A stretch of 64,000 bases of DNA. It comes from an uncultured Spirochaetota bacterium (GTDB lineage Bacteria > Spirochaetota > Spirochaetia > JAFGXN01). Of this stretch, positions 26,286 to 35,393 are shown piece after piece. The notes beneath the pieces were generated by a model. That model had not been told where the DNA came from and did not search any database. It saw only the letters and a list, made by a program, of their open reading frames with translations. The position numbers and the translations under genes were made by a program. Where the stretch lies: positions 80,363 to 144,362 of the forward strand of contig CALXOJ010000001.1 of NCBI GenBank assembly GCA_944390005.1. Direction: 5' to 3'. Position 1 is the stretch's first letter; the number at the start of each line of letters is the position of its first letter.

Positions 26286-26678
26286 ATGAGTTTTCTTAAC
26301 GAAGAGATTTATAAAAAATATGTCAATACCAGCATTGAGGTATTTGATACCAAGAAATTCGCTCAAGTCAGCGGCAGTAATAAATATAAAATGGACACCA
26401 TCACCAGAACTTTTGAAGGGCATGCGTTCCGTGTTTTGATGGATATGGAGCGGATGTACGCGAAAGGCGAATATTCGGAAATTCTGGGGAAATGCAACGA
26501 ATTGATTCAAGTTGTCACTGAAGTCGGCGGCATTCGTTTGAATACGGTTCTTCATAACATGATTAAAGCGATTCGAAACGCTGATTACGACCGAATTCCC
26601 ACCTGTTTTATTATTATGCAGGCTGAGATCGAGAAATTGGTCAATGAAATGAAAAACTTTGTAGACGAAACGGGTTGA
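26286..26678 (+). CDS. Hpt-like four-helix protein without the phospho-accepting histidine
   Basis: A 130-residue helical protein. Residues 71-85 align position for position with the HxLKG...G..RL core of histidine phosphotransfer (Hpt) domains, including the spacing to the Gly (G81) and the Arg-Leu pair (R84-L85), but the phospho-accepting His is N71, the Lys is I74 and the Gly is Q75. The following amphipathic helix hairpin (NMIKAIRNADYDRIPTCF) is also Hpt-like. I start at the ATG at 26286 with a GAGGATAAG ribosome-binding site; an in-frame TTG inside valS is less likely. It follows valS by 25 bases. Its role may be to bind a response-regulator or kinase domain without transferring phosphate. 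This is inference from a short match. Confidence 0.6.
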   Translation: MSFLNEEIYKKYVNTSIEVFDTKKFAQVSGSNKYKMDTITRTFEGHAFRVLMDMERMYAKGEYSEILGKCNELIQVVTEVGGIRLNTVLHNMIKAIRNADYDRIPTCFIIMQAEIEKLVNEMKNFVDETG

Positions 26679-26762
26679 CCCGACTCTTTTCGTATGAGTT
26701 CATAACAATCCGACCGTCCGCTTTTATCTTAAATGAAATAATGCATCACAGCAGGAGGTTTT

Positions 26763-27329
26763 ATGGCTCAGTCTTTGGGTGAAAAAATCAGAAAGGTCAG
26801 AGAATTTAGAAAAATTTCATTGGAGGATCTCTCCAAAAAAACCGGTTATTCAAAAGAGTTTTTAGGCGGTTTGGAAGACGGAAGCCGGATGACGACATTG
26901 GGAACGCTGATGGTCATTGCCAAGGGAATGGGGCTGCGTGTCGGAACCTTTTTGGATGATAATGAAAAGTTGGGACCGGCGGTAATGCGGAAATCCGAAA
27001 GAGGCAGCGGTGTGCGTTTTGCGGCGCGGACAGAGAGCGTTCACGGCGATCTGTCATTTTTACCGCTGGCACATGATCAAGCCGGTCGGCATATGGAACC
27101 CTTTATCATCGACATTGCGGCATCAACAGCCGAAAATTATCAGCTTTCACAACATGAAGGAGAAGAATTTATTTACGTTCTCTCCGGACAGGTGGAAATC
27201 TGCTACGGCAAGGATAAATTCGTTCTGGAAGAGGGCGATTCGATTTATTACGATTCGATTGTTCCTCATTCGGTTCACAGCGCCGGCGATTCGGATTCCC
27301 GTATTTTAGCCGTTGTTTATACAGCTTAA
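26763..27329 (+). CDS. XRE-family regulator with C-terminal cupin domain (copy 1)
   Basis: A 188-residue DNA-binding regulator: a helix-turn-helix (about 5-60; [29 protein letters not shown]) joined to a double-stranded beta-helix cupin (about 110-187; [19 protein letters not shown] then [16 protein letters not shown]). The cupin probably senses a small ligand such as a fatty or organic acid derivative. The gene lies 12 bases before the first acyl-CoA synthetase gene with a GGAGG Shine-Dalgarno sequence. A second regulator of the same architecture precedes the second synthetase gene (28992-29540), so the pair looks like a duplicated cassette. Confidence 0.92.
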   Translation: MAQSLGEKIRKVREFRKISLEDLSKKTGYSKEFLGGLEDGSRMTTLGTLMVIAKGMGLRVGTFLDDNEKLGPAVMRKSERGSGVRFAARTESVHGDLSFLPLAHDQAGRHMEPFIIDIAASTAENYQLSQHEGEEFIYVLSGQVEICYGKDKFVLEEGDSIYYDSIVPHSVHSAGDSDSRILAVVYTA

Positions 27330-27340
27330 GAGGCGGCGTT

Positions 27341-28990
27341 ATGAATTATATCGAAAAGACGCTGTTTCAGGTGCTGAAGGAGAATGCCGAACGATTTCCG
27401 GATAAGGAGTTTGTCATTTATGCCGATCGCAATTTACGTTTTACCTATGCTGGTTTTCTCGAACGGGTGGATCACTTAGCGCGCGGTTTATATTCCATCG
27501 GTGTGCGCCGCGGCGATCATGTCGGCGTTTGGGCAACCAATGTTCCCGATTGGCTGACATTGCTTTTTGCTTCCGCGCGTATCGGAGCGATTTTGGTCAC
27601 CGTTAATACAAATTATAAAACGCATGAGGCGGAATATCTGATTAAAGACGCCGACATTCATACGCTGTGTCTGATTGACGGCTACCGAGACTGCGATTAC
27701 GTTGAAATGACTTACGAATTGGTTCCGGAACTGAAGGAGGCGGCGCGCGGTGCTCTTATCAGCGAACGTTTTCCTCAACTGCGGAATGTGGTGTTTATGG
27801 GGCCGGAAAAAAAATCGGGAATGTATAATATTCCAGAACTGCTTCTTTTAGGCTCGTATCAAGAGATCGATTTGGATGCGATTACGGCTTCCTTGGATCC
27901 CAACGATGTTGTTAATATGCAGTACACCTCCGGAACGACCGGATTCCCGAAAGGAGTGCAGCTGACACATCGCAATATTCTTAATAACGGATTTAACATC
28001 GGTGAATGTCAGAAATTTACGGAAAAGACGATTCTCTGTCTGCCGGTGCCTCTGTTTCACTGTTTCGGTTTGGTTTTAGGAATCATGGCGCTTTATACGC
28101 ATGCAGGAACCGTCGTCGTCATCGAAAACTTCGACCCGCTGTTGGTACTGGCATCGGTAGAAAAAGAACGGTGTACCGCGTTGTATGGGGTTCCGACTAT
28201 GTTCATTGCCGAGCTGAACCACCCGATGTTTTCGTTGTTTGATTTGTCGTCGCTGAGGACGGGAATTATGGCGGGATCGCTCTGTCCTGTCGAAGTCATG
28301 CAGCAGGTTATCGACAAAATGAACATGAAAGACATTACCATTGCTTACGGATTGACGGAAGCTTCGCCGGTGATGACGCAGACGAGGACAAGCGACAGTT
28401 TGGAGGTGAAGGTTCACACCGTTGGACGGGAACTTCCGGGAATTGAAGTGACGGTACGGAATCCCGAAACGGGAGAGGAGTGTCCTGTCGGTGTCCAGGG
28501 GGAAATGTGCTGCCGCGGCTATAATGTCATGAAAGGATACTACAAGCGGCCCCAAGAGACGGCAGAGTGTATCGACGCCGATGGTTGGCTGCACTCCGGA
28601 GATTTGGGCATCAAAGACGAAAACGGAAACTACCGCATTACCGGCCGGATCAAAGACATGATTATTCGCGGAGGAGAGAATATTTATCCGCGTGAAATCG
28701 AAGAGTTCATTTATCAGATGCCGGAGGTTCGCGACGTTCAGGTCGCCGGAATTCCCAGTAAAAAATACGGAGAAGAGGTTGGCGCTTTCATTATTTTAAA
28801 CGAAGGAGCGTCGCTTGATGAACAGGACGTTAAGTCGTTTTGTAAAGGGAAAATTTCCAGACATAAAATTCCCAAATATGTCTTTTTTGTCAGCGAATTT
28901 CCTTTGACCGGAAGCGGGAAAATTCAGAAATTCAAGCTAGGCGGCATCGGATTGAAGCTTTTGGAAGAAGCGGGAACGGAGGTCATTTGA
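27341..28990 (+). CDS. AMP-dependent fatty-acyl-CoA synthetase (long/medium-chain type)
   Basis: An acyl-CoA synthetase of 549 residues of the ANL superfamily, which adenylates a carboxylic acid with ATP and transfers it to CoA. Motif P-loop [18 protein letters not shown] at about 195-212, the A5-type [18 protein letters not shown] and the C-terminal hinge [21 protein letters not shown] are intact; the catalytic Lys is in the SGKIQKFKL ending. The nearest functional guess is a fatty-acyl-CoA ligase (FadD-like); the chain length is not readable. It stands between the two XRE-cupin genes, with 11 bases before and 1 base after, so one operon is likely. Confidence 0.92.
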   Translation: MNYIEKTLFQVLKENAERFPDKEFVIYADRNLRFTYAGFLERVDHLARGLYSIGVRRGDHVGVWATNVPDWLTLLFASARIGAILVTVNTNYKTHEAEYLIKDADIHTLCLIDGYRDCDYVEMTYELVPELKEAARGALISERFPQLRNVVFMGPEKKSGMYNIPELLLLGSYQEIDLDAITASLDPNDVVNMQYTSGTTGFPKGVQLTHRNILNNGFNIGECQKFTEKTILCLPVPLFHCFGLVLGIMALYTHAGTVVVIENFDPLLVLASVEKERCTALYGVPTMFIAELNHPMFSLFDLSSLRTGIMAGSLCPVEVMQQVIDKMNMKDITIAYGLTEASPVMTQTRTSDSLEVKVHTVGRELPGIEVTVRNPETGEECPVGVQGEMCCRGYNVMKGYYKRPQETAECIDADGWLHSGDLGIKDENGNYRITGRIKDMIIRGGENIYPREIEEFIYQMPEVRDVQVAGIPSKKYGEEVGAFIILNEGASLDEQDVKSFCKGKISRHKIPKYVFFVSEFPLTGSGKIQKFKLGGIGLKLLEEAGTEVI

Positions 28991-28991
28991 A

Positions 28992-29540
28992 ATGGATCAC
29001 AAAAAGCTAATCGGTGAGCGAATTAAGGCGCTGAGGGAAGACTGCGAGCTCTCTCTTGAGACATTGGCTGAAAAGCTCTGCGTTTCAGCTGAATTTCTGA
29101 ATCGTGTGGAAGAGGGAGCGGCAGAGGTTTCGGTCAGCGTCTTACATCAAATCGGACGGATTTGCGGCGTCGATTTAACGACGCTTTTGACCGGAGAAAG
29201 TCCCCGACTGCATTCGTTTACCGTTACGCCGGCGGGAAAAGGCGTCGACGTACATCGCCGCGCGGAATATGCGTATCAATCGCTCGCCGCCAATTTTGCC
29301 GGGCGTAAGGCTGAACCGTTTTTGGTTACCGTTCCTCCCGGTAAGAATAAAGAGGTGAAAAAATATCATCACGACGGTCAGGAATTCAATTATGTTCTGA
29401 AAGGGGAAATTCGGTTTTTCATTGGCGAACACGAAGCGCTTTTGAAAGAGGGCGATTCCATTTATTTTGATTCCGCGCAGGATCACGCTATGCAGGTAGT
29501 CGGCGACGAACCGGCGCTTTTTTTAGCTGTTATTTTATAG
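28992..29540 (+). CDS. XRE-family regulator with C-terminal cupin domain (copy 2)
   Basis: A 182-residue paralogue of the regulator at 26763-27329 with the same order: HTH (about 5-60; GERIKALREDCELSLETLAEKLCVSAEFL) and cupin (about 100-180; YHHDGQEFNYVLKGEIRFFIG then KEGDSIYFDSAQDHAMQ). The HTH recognition segment and the cupin pocket differ noticeably from copy 1 (QDH in place of VPH), so it probably binds another operator or ligand. It follows the first synthetase gene with a 1-base gap and precedes the second by 9 bases. Confidence 0.92.
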   Translation: MDHKKLIGERIKALREDCELSLETLAEKLCVSAEFLNRVEEGAAEVSVSVLHQIGRICGVDLTTLLTGESPRLHSFTVTPAGKGVDVHRRAEYAYQSLAANFAGRKAEPFLVTVPPGKNKEVKKYHHDGQEFNYVLKGEIRFFIGEHEALLKEGDSIYFDSAQDHAMQVVGDEPALFLAVIL

Positions 29541-29549
29541 GAGACGCAG

Positions 29550-31205
29550 ATGAATTTGTACAACCGATTTGCGACCGGACCTTTCGATCGATTGGAAGAT
29601 TATCTGACAAAATTGAAAATCACTGTTCCTGAAGATTTTAATTTCGGATACGACGTTGTTGATGTGTACGCGCGGGAGGCTCCCGATAAAAAAGCGTTGG
29701 TCTGGTGTAACGACGAAACCGAGAGAACTTTTACGTTTGCCGAAATGAGTGAATTGAGCAACCGGGCGGCCGGTTTTTTCCGGCGTCACGGTATTGGGAA
29801 AGGCGACGCTGTTATGTTGATTTTGAAGCGGCGTTATCAGTATTGGTATGCGTTGACGGCATTGCATAAATTAGGTGCAGTCGCTATTCCCGCTACTCAT
29901 TTGCTGACCAAAAAAGATTTGGTTTACCGCAATAATGCGGCGTCGGTGAAGATGATCTTGACTGTCAATGAGGAAGAAATCCGCACTCACGTTGAAGCGG
30001 CACTGCCGCAGTCGCCGACGGTTCAGGCGGTTGCTTCGGTTGGCGGTGCGGCGGACGGCTGGCTGGATTTCGATGCGGAAATTCAAAACGAGAGCGGCCG
30101 CTTGGAAAGGGTAGCGACACGAAAAAACGAACCGATATTGATTTACTTCACCTCGGGAACAAGCGGCCATCCGAAAATGGTGCTCCATAATCACGCTTAT
30201 CCGCTCGGTCACATTGTGACGGCAAAATATTGGCAGAATGTTGAGGACGACGGTCTTCATTTGACAGTATCTGAAACCGGTTGGGCTAAGGCTGCTTGGG
30301 GAAAAATTTACGGTCAGTGGATTTGCGGCGCTGTCGTGTTTGTTTACGATATGGAGCACTTTCACGCAGCGGCTCTGCTCGAAAAAATTCAGAAATACCG
30401 CGTTTCAACTTTTTGTGCTCCGCCGACGATTTATCGTTTCATGATGCTGGAAGATCTTTCTCATTACGATTTTTCATCGGTGAAATACAGCGTCGTTGCC
30501 GGAGAGCCGCTGAGTCCCGAGATTTTCAAGTCGTTTTATGAGAAAACGGGACTTTCGTTAAAAGAAGGTTACGGTCAAACCGAATTGGCAATCACTGTAA
30601 TGACGCCGGCACAGCTTCCTTCCAAACCCGGCTCTATGGGAATTCCTGTTCCTCTTTACGACGTTAAATTGGTTGATGAAAACGGAAATCCGGTGGCGGC
30701 GGGAGAAAACGGGCAGATTGCCATCGATATTTCAAAGGAATATCCCGTTTCGCTGTTTGACGGTTATTATCGCGACAAAGAGCGGACCGATTCGGTAATG
30801 CATGACGGTTTATACTACACCGGCGACATTGCGTGGAAAGACGAAGAGGGGTATCTTTGGTTTGTCGGCCGCGCCGACGATGTTATTAAAAGTTCGGGGT
30901 ATCGAATCGGTCCGTTTGAGGTTGAAAGCGCGCTTCTGGAACATGAGGCTGTCTTTGAATGCGCCGTTACGCCCGCTCCCGATCCGATTCGCGGACAGGT
31001 TGTCAAAGCGACTATCCGCCTTCACGAAGGATTCTCTCCTTCCGAAGAACTGAAAAAAGAGCTGCAGAGACACGTTAAAGAGACGACGGCTCCGTATAAA
31101 TATCCGAGAATTATCGAATTTGTGGACGAAATGCCGAAAACCATCAGCGGAAAAATCCGCCGCGCTGTCATCAAAGGCACCGTAAAAGACAACGACGACG
31201 TTTAA
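29550..31205 (+). CDS. AMP-dependent acyl-CoA synthetase (acetyl/medium-chain type)
   Basis: A 551-residue ANL-superfamily enzyme of the medium-chain acyl-CoA synthetase (AcsM) type, distinct from the neighbour at 27341-28990. It has YFTSGTSGHPKMVLHNH (about 193-209), the A5-type EGYGQTELAITVMT, GLYYTGDIAWKDEEGYLWFVGRADDVIKSSGYRIGPFEVE and the catalytic Lys in KTISGKIRRAVI. The Gly-rich end and N-terminus resemble butyrate or medium-chain acid-activating enzymes. It is the last gene of the regulator-synthetase array; no terminator was recognised between it and ileS. Confidence 0.92.
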   Translation: MNLYNRFATGPFDRLEDYLTKLKITVPEDFNFGYDVVDVYAREAPDKKALVWCNDETERTFTFAEMSELSNRAAGFFRRHGIGKGDAVMLILKRRYQYWYALTALHKLGAVAIPATHLLTKKDLVYRNNAASVKMILTVNEEEIRTHVEAALPQSPTVQAVASVGGAADGWLDFDAEIQNESGRLERVATRKNEPILIYFTSGTSGHPKMVLHNHAYPLGHIVTAKYWQNVEDDGLHLTVSETGWAKAAWGKIYGQWICGAVVFVYDMEHFHAAALLEKIQKYRVSTFCAPPTIYRFMMLEDLSHYDFSSVKYSVVAGEPLSPEIFKSFYEKTGLSLKEGYGQTELAITVMTPAQLPSKPGSMGIPVPLYDVKLVDENGNPVAAGENGQIAIDISKEYPVSLFDGYYRDKERTDSVMHDGLYYTGDIAWKDEEGYLWFVGRADDVIKSSGYRIGPFEVESALLEHEAVFECAVTPAPDPIRGQVVKATIRLHEGFSPSEELKKELQRHVKETTAPYKYPRIIEFVDEMPKTISGKIRRAVIKGTVKDNDDV

Positions 31206-31274
31206 CCGTTGCCGCAGCAGTCGTGCGGTACGGCCGTTTTCATCTGTGAATTTCCGTCAGGATGCCTCTTCCCT

Positions 31275-31332
31275 ATTGAAATTTTACTCTGTTTGCCGTA
31301 TTATTTACGAGTATAATAGGGTAAATTTCAAT
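31275..31332. promoter_or_regulatory. Inverted repeat and -10 box before ileS
   Basis: ATTGAAATTTTAC (31275-31287) and GTAAATTTCAAT (31321-31332) form an inverted repeat with one extra base on one arm, separated by 33 bases. A perfect TATAAT (31312-31317) lies just before the right arm. The ribosome-binding site GGGGAGGAA (31336-31344) and the TTG start follow. It could be an operator or an mRNA structure. Confidence 0.45.
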
Positions 31333-31346
31333 CCCGGGGAGGAATT

Positions 31347-34300
31347 TTGTATCAACCGGTCGATCCGAAAGTCAGTTTTCCGAAGATGGAGGAAGCTGTC
31401 TTAAAATTTTGGGAAGAGAATTCGATTTTTGAAGCGTCATTAAAAAACCGTGCGGACGCCGAAAAATTTATTTTTTACGACGGTCCTCCGTTTGCAACCG
31501 GAAAGCCGCACTACGGCCATTTGCTGGCGGGAACCATTAAAGACGTCGTTCCCCGTTTTCAAACCATGCGGGGAAAGTATGTGGAACGGGTTTTCGGATG
31601 GGATTGTCACGGACTGCCGATTGAGGCGTTGGCTCAGGAGGCGCTGAATTTAAAAGGAACGGCTGCCGTTTTCGAAGCGGGGGTTGACCGTTTCAATGAT
31701 CAGTGCCGTTCAATGGTTTCGACTTACGTTGACGAATGGGAGAAGACCGTCACTCGTATGGGGCGATGGGTTGATTTCAAAAACGGCTACAAAACCATGG
31801 ACAAAGATTTCATGGAGTCGGTTTGGTGGGTCTTTAAGCAGCTTTACGATCAAGGGCGGATTTACAAATCTTACCGCATTATGCCGTACAGCTGGAAACT
31901 GACGACGCCGCTTTCCAATTTCGAAGCCGGAAGCAACTACAAAATGGTTCAGGATCCCTCCGTGACGGTAAAGGTCAGAATTTTAGACGCTGTTCCCGGA
32001 TTGAACGCTTCAACACCGGTGTACGCGCTTCTGTGGACCACCACGCCGTGGACGCTGCCGTCCAACTTGGCGTTGTGCGTCGGACCGGAAATTGATTACG
32101 TCGCGGCGGAAGATACCGAAAGCGGAGAAATTTACCTGATGGCGAAGGCGCGGTTGAACGCCTACTACCGCAGCGAATCGGAGTACCGCATTGCAGCTGA
32201 ATACAAAGGCGGCGATTTGACCGGTTTGCACTATGAACCGCTGTTTCCGTACTTTGCCGATACGCCGAATGCGTTTGTGATTTTACAGGACGGTTATGTT
32301 TCGACTGAAGACGGAACCGGCATTGTTCATATTGCTCCCGCTTACGGTGAAGACGACTTTCGCGTTTGCAAAGCCGCCGGAATCGGTATTGTCGATCCGT
32401 TGGACGACTCCTGCCGTTTTACGGATCGGGTTCCCGAGTATTCCGGACAGTTCTGCAAAGACGCCGATTCGGCAATTATCCGCCGCCTGAAAGACGAACG
32501 CAAACTGATTCGCCGCGAAACTGTGACGCACAGTTATCCGTTTTGCGACCGCACCGATACGCCTCTCATTTACCGCGCCATCGAGGCGTGGTATGTGCGT
32601 ATTGAAGATGTTCGCGACCGTTTTTGCGCTTGCAACGACACGGTCAAGTGGATCCCTGAATACGTCGGCACAAAGCGGTTCGGCAACTGGCTGAAAGAGG
32701 CGAAAGACTGGAACATCTCCCGAAACCGTTTTTGGGGCTCCTGTATTCCGATTTGGATTAATGAAGCCGATTCGGAAGATCGTATCTGTATCGGTTCGGT
32801 AGCCGAATTGGAGAATCTGTCGGGGCAAAAGGTTGAAGATTTGCACAAACACGTCATCGATCGAATAGTGATTCAAAAAGACGGCAAAACGTACCGTCGA
32901 ACGCCGGAAGTTCTCGACTGTTGGTTCGAATCCGGATCGATGCCTTACGCTCAGCACCATTATCCGTTCGAAAAAAAGGGGCGGGAAACGGAGTTTTTCC
33001 CTGCCGATTTTATCGCCGAAGGACTGGATCAGACTCGCGGCTGGTTTTACACGCTGATGGTGTTGGGAACGCTGCTTTTCAATCAAAGTCCTTACCGGAA
33101 TGTCGTTGTCAACGGTCTGATTTTGGCTGAAGACGGCATGAAAATGTCGAAACGTAAAAAAAATTATCCCGACCCCTCTGAAATCATTGACGGATACGGC
33201 GCCGACGCACTTCGTTTTTATCTGATGAGTTCGCCGGTGGTTCGGGCGGAAAACCTCAAATTTTCTAAAGACGGTGTCTGCGAAGTTTTACGCAACGTCA
33301 TTCTGCCGCTCTGGAACGCGTACAGTTTTTTTGTTACTTACGCTAATATTGACAGTGCCGAAGCGAAACTCATTGAAGAGTCCCCTCGCAATCCGCTGGA
33401 CCGTTGGATCCTCTCCGAGGCGGAGCGGATGAATGCATCCGTCATTGACAATATGGAAAAGTACGAATTGAGCAAAGCGTGCGAACCGATTCTCAAATTC
33501 CTCGATCTGCTCAATAACTGGTACATCCGCCGGAGCCGCCGCCGTTTTTGGAAAAGCGAAAACGATCGGGATAAAGAACAGGCTTACGATACGCTCTATA
33601 CGGTGTTGATGAAGCTGATTAAGACGGCGGCGCCGTTTATTCCGTTTGTGACCGAAGCGATTTACCGAAATCTGCGGACAGACAGCATGCCGGAAAGCGT
33701 TCATTTGTGCGATTATCCCGAACCGGATAAAAATCGCCGAGATCCGGCGCTTGAACAAAAAATGGAAGTGACTCGCCGCGCCGTTGTCATGGGGCGGGCG
33801 CTGAGGGCGGCGCATTCACTGAAAACCCGATTGCCGCTGAAAGAGATGCACATCGTAACCCGCGATCGAGAGGAGCGCAATATTCTCCGGCAAATGGAAG
33901 ATTTCATTAAAGAAGAGCTCAACGTCAAATCGATTGTTTTTAAAGATAACGAAGACGCGCTGGTTGAATATTCCGCTAAAGCCGATTTCAAAAAACTCGG
34001 TTCGCGGCTGGGTAAATCAATGAAGGCTGCAGCCGATCAAATTTCCCGCTTGACAGGTTCCGAGATTCAGTCGCTGATTGACGGAGCGGTTCTTTCCATC
34101 GATGTTGACGGCTTCGGTCCGCTCGATTTGAATCTCGATTCGATCATCGTTCAGCGTCGCGAGAAGGACAATCTCAAAATTCTGAATGAAGGTTCTCTGA
34201 CAGTCGCTTTTGACACGCAAATCACCGAAGATCTGAAAAACGAAGGTTTGGCTCGGGATTTTATCCGAGCGGTGCAAAATTTGCGAAAAGAGAGCGGTTT

Positions 34301-34487
34301 TGAGGTTTCCGACCGCATTCGAACGGGGTGGAGCGGTCCTTCCGAAATAAGAGCAGCTGTCGAAGCGTTTGAAGATCGAATTGCGGAAGAGACGCTGTCG
34401 GTTGCACTGTTTTTCGAAGAGCGCTTACAGGGGGCCTCGGTGAAAATCGGAGACTCTGATTGTGTTTTGAGGTTGGAAAAGGTTTAA
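31347..34487 (+). CDS. ileS: Isoleucyl-tRNA synthetase, eukaryote-like type
   Basis: Class I synthetase of 1046 residues, longer than the usual bacterial form and of the eukaryote-like type found in spirochaetes. HIGH is HYGH in PPFATGKPHYGHLLAG, the editing domain has TTTPWTLPSNLAL and the GIVHIAPAYGEDDF block, and the KMSKS loop is KMSKR (GMKMSKRKKNYPDPS), a known feature of this type. A C-terminal extension of about 250 residues with an anticodon-binding domain and a V-shaped tail follows. The start is TTG at 31347, supported by a strong GGGGAGGAA Shine-Dalgarno sequence. The TP0453-like lipoprotein gene follows 6 bases downstream, as in T. pallidum TP0452-TP0453. Confidence 0.96.
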   Translation: MYQPVDPKVSFPKMEEAVLKFWEENSIFEASLKNRADAEKFIFYDGPPFATGKPHYGHLLAGTIKDVVPRFQTMRGKYVERVFGWDCHGLPIEALAQEALNLKGTAAVFEAGVDRFNDQCRSMVSTYVDEWEKTVTRMGRWVDFKNGYKTMDKDFMESVWWVFKQLYDQGRIYKSYRIMPYSWKLTTPLSNFEAGSNYKMVQDPSVTVKVRILDAVPGLNASTPVYALLWTTTPWTLPSNLALCVGPEIDYVAAEDTESGEIYLMAKARLNAYYRSESEYRIAAEYKGGDLTGLHYEPLFPYFADTPNAFVILQDGYVSTEDGTGIVHIAPAYGEDDFRVCKAAGIGIVDPLDDSCRFTDRVPEYSGQFCKDADSAIIRRLKDERKLIRRETVTHSYPFCDRTDTPLIYRAIEAWYVRIEDVRDRFCACNDTVKWIPEYVGTKRFGNWLKEAKDWNISRNRFWGSCIPIWINEADSEDRICIGSVAELENLSGQKVEDLHKHVIDRIVIQKDGKTYRRTPEVLDCWFESGSMPYAQHHYPFEKKGRETEFFPADFIAEGLDQTRGWFYTLMVLGTLLFNQSPYRNVVVNGLILAEDGMKMSKRKKNYPDPSEIIDGYGADALRFYLMSSPVVRAENLKFSKDGVCEVLRNVILPLWNAYSFFVTYANIDSAEAKLIEESPRNPLDRWILSEAERMNASVIDNMEKYELSKACEPILKFLDLLNNWYIRRSRRRFWKSENDRDKEQAYDTLYTVLMKLIKTAAPFIPFVTEAIYRNLRTDSMPESVHLCDYPEPDKNRRDPALEQKMEVTRRAVVMGRALRAAHSLKTRLPLKEMHIVTRDREERNILRQMEDFIKEELNVKSIVFKDNEDALVEYSAKADFKKLGSRLGKSMKAAADQISRLTGSEIQSLIDGAVLSIDVDGFGPLDLNLDSIIVQRREKDNLKILNEGSLTVAFDTQITEDLKNEGLARDFIRAVQNLRKESGFEVSDRIRTGWSGPSEIRAAVEAFEDRIAEETLSVALFFEERLQGASVKIGDSDCVLRLEKV

Positions 34488-34493
34488 CCGCGA

Positions 34494-35342
34494 ATGAAAA
34501 GACGTTTGGTCGGTTTATTGCTGATTTTTCTCTTTGCCGGATGCGCTACGGTGCCTCCCGGCAGTGAAAACGAGCTGATCGAATATATTCCGACCAACGC
34601 TCACATCTTATTTTCGTTCAAAGCGAAAGATAACCGGCCGTTGATTAAGCAGGTTGTCGAACAGATTAATTTGACCGACAAACGAATTTCTCTGTTGGTC
34701 GGCATGATTGAGCACGTTCTGCTCGGTGTTTCCGACAGCGGAAACGGTATGACGGGTGTCACGATTGCGTTGTCGGGAGCCTTTCCCGCGTCGATTCTCC
34801 AAAACAGTTTAGCAAAACAAAAACAGTTGACTCAAATCGAAGAAGGGCACTTCATCGCGAACAACGGAGCCGTTTCGCTGAGAATCGTCAAACCGTATCT
34901 GTTGGTGGCAACGATTTCCGGCCTTCCCGGGAGTCCGACAGGAATTGCGCTTGATTCCGTTTCTTTGGATGACGATTTTTTTGCACTGATTTCCGATTTC
35001 AATAAAATTGCCGGATTGAGCGCTTCGTCGGGGAGCGCGATGAAGCTGCCGATTCAGTCTCTGACATTGAGCGGCAACAAAATCGAAGAAGATCTTTACG
35101 GCATCCAATGTTCCATTAATTTTTCCGATCCTCGTTCTGCCCGTCTTTTTCGCGGTTTACTGAAAGGCGTTGTTTCCAATTATTTAATTTCGTATGCGGG
35201 GGACGCTGGGCGGACGGCTTCCCGAGAAATGAAATTTACCAATACCGAAAATAAAGTGCAGATTTCATCTCTCAATCTGACATCCGGCACATTATCGACA
35301 GTTTTGATTTCAATTATTGTTCAATTTAAAGGGCAAATGTAA
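34494..35342 (+). CDS. Outer-membrane-type lipoprotein in the TP0453 position
   Basis: A 282-residue lipoprotein with a short basic-hydrophobic signal ending in the lipobox LFAGC (Cys17). The body is a mix of amphipathic helices and beta segments with no enzyme motif and a hydrophobic C-terminal strand-like segment (STVLISIIVQFKGQM). It follows ileS by 6 bases, the place held in T. pallidum by TP0453, a 287-residue concealed outer-membrane lipoprotein that inserts amphipathic helices into the inner leaflet and increases permeability. Synteny, length and lipobox agree; I did not align the two, so homology is inferred. It may be co-transcribed with ileS. Confidence 0.7.
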   Translation: MKRRLVGLLLIFLFAGCATVPPGSENELIEYIPTNAHILFSFKAKDNRPLIKQVVEQINLTDKRISLLVGMIEHVLLGVSDSGNGMTGVTIALSGAFPASILQNSLAKQKQLTQIEEGHFIANNGAVSLRIVKPYLLVATISGLPGSPTGIALDSVSLDDDFFALISDFNKIAGLSASSGSAMKLPIQSLTLSGNKIEEDLYGIQCSINFSDPRSARLFRGLLKGVVSNYLISYAGDAGRTASREMKFTNTENKVQISSLNLTSGTLSTVLISIIVQFKGQM

Positions 35343-35349
35343 AGGCGCG

Positions 35350-35378
35350 TTGATTTTTCTCTTGTTTTGTGCTAAAAA
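35350..35378 (+). promoter_or_regulatory. Promoter of hisH-hisF
   Basis: TTGATT (35350-35355), a 17-base spacer and TAAAAA (35373-35378) with the extended TGC before it. The leader contains AGAGG before the ATG at 35394. Confidence 0.5.
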
Positions 35379-35393
35379 AAGACAGAGGTTATC

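Noticed and set aside
26672..26700. A possible terminator after the Hpt-like gene
   Set aside because: Only a 4-bp CGGG/CCCG stem with an interrupted T-run; too weak to call.
32283..33086. A 267-codon minus-strand open frame
   Set aside because: Antisense to ileS with no motif or ribosome-binding site.
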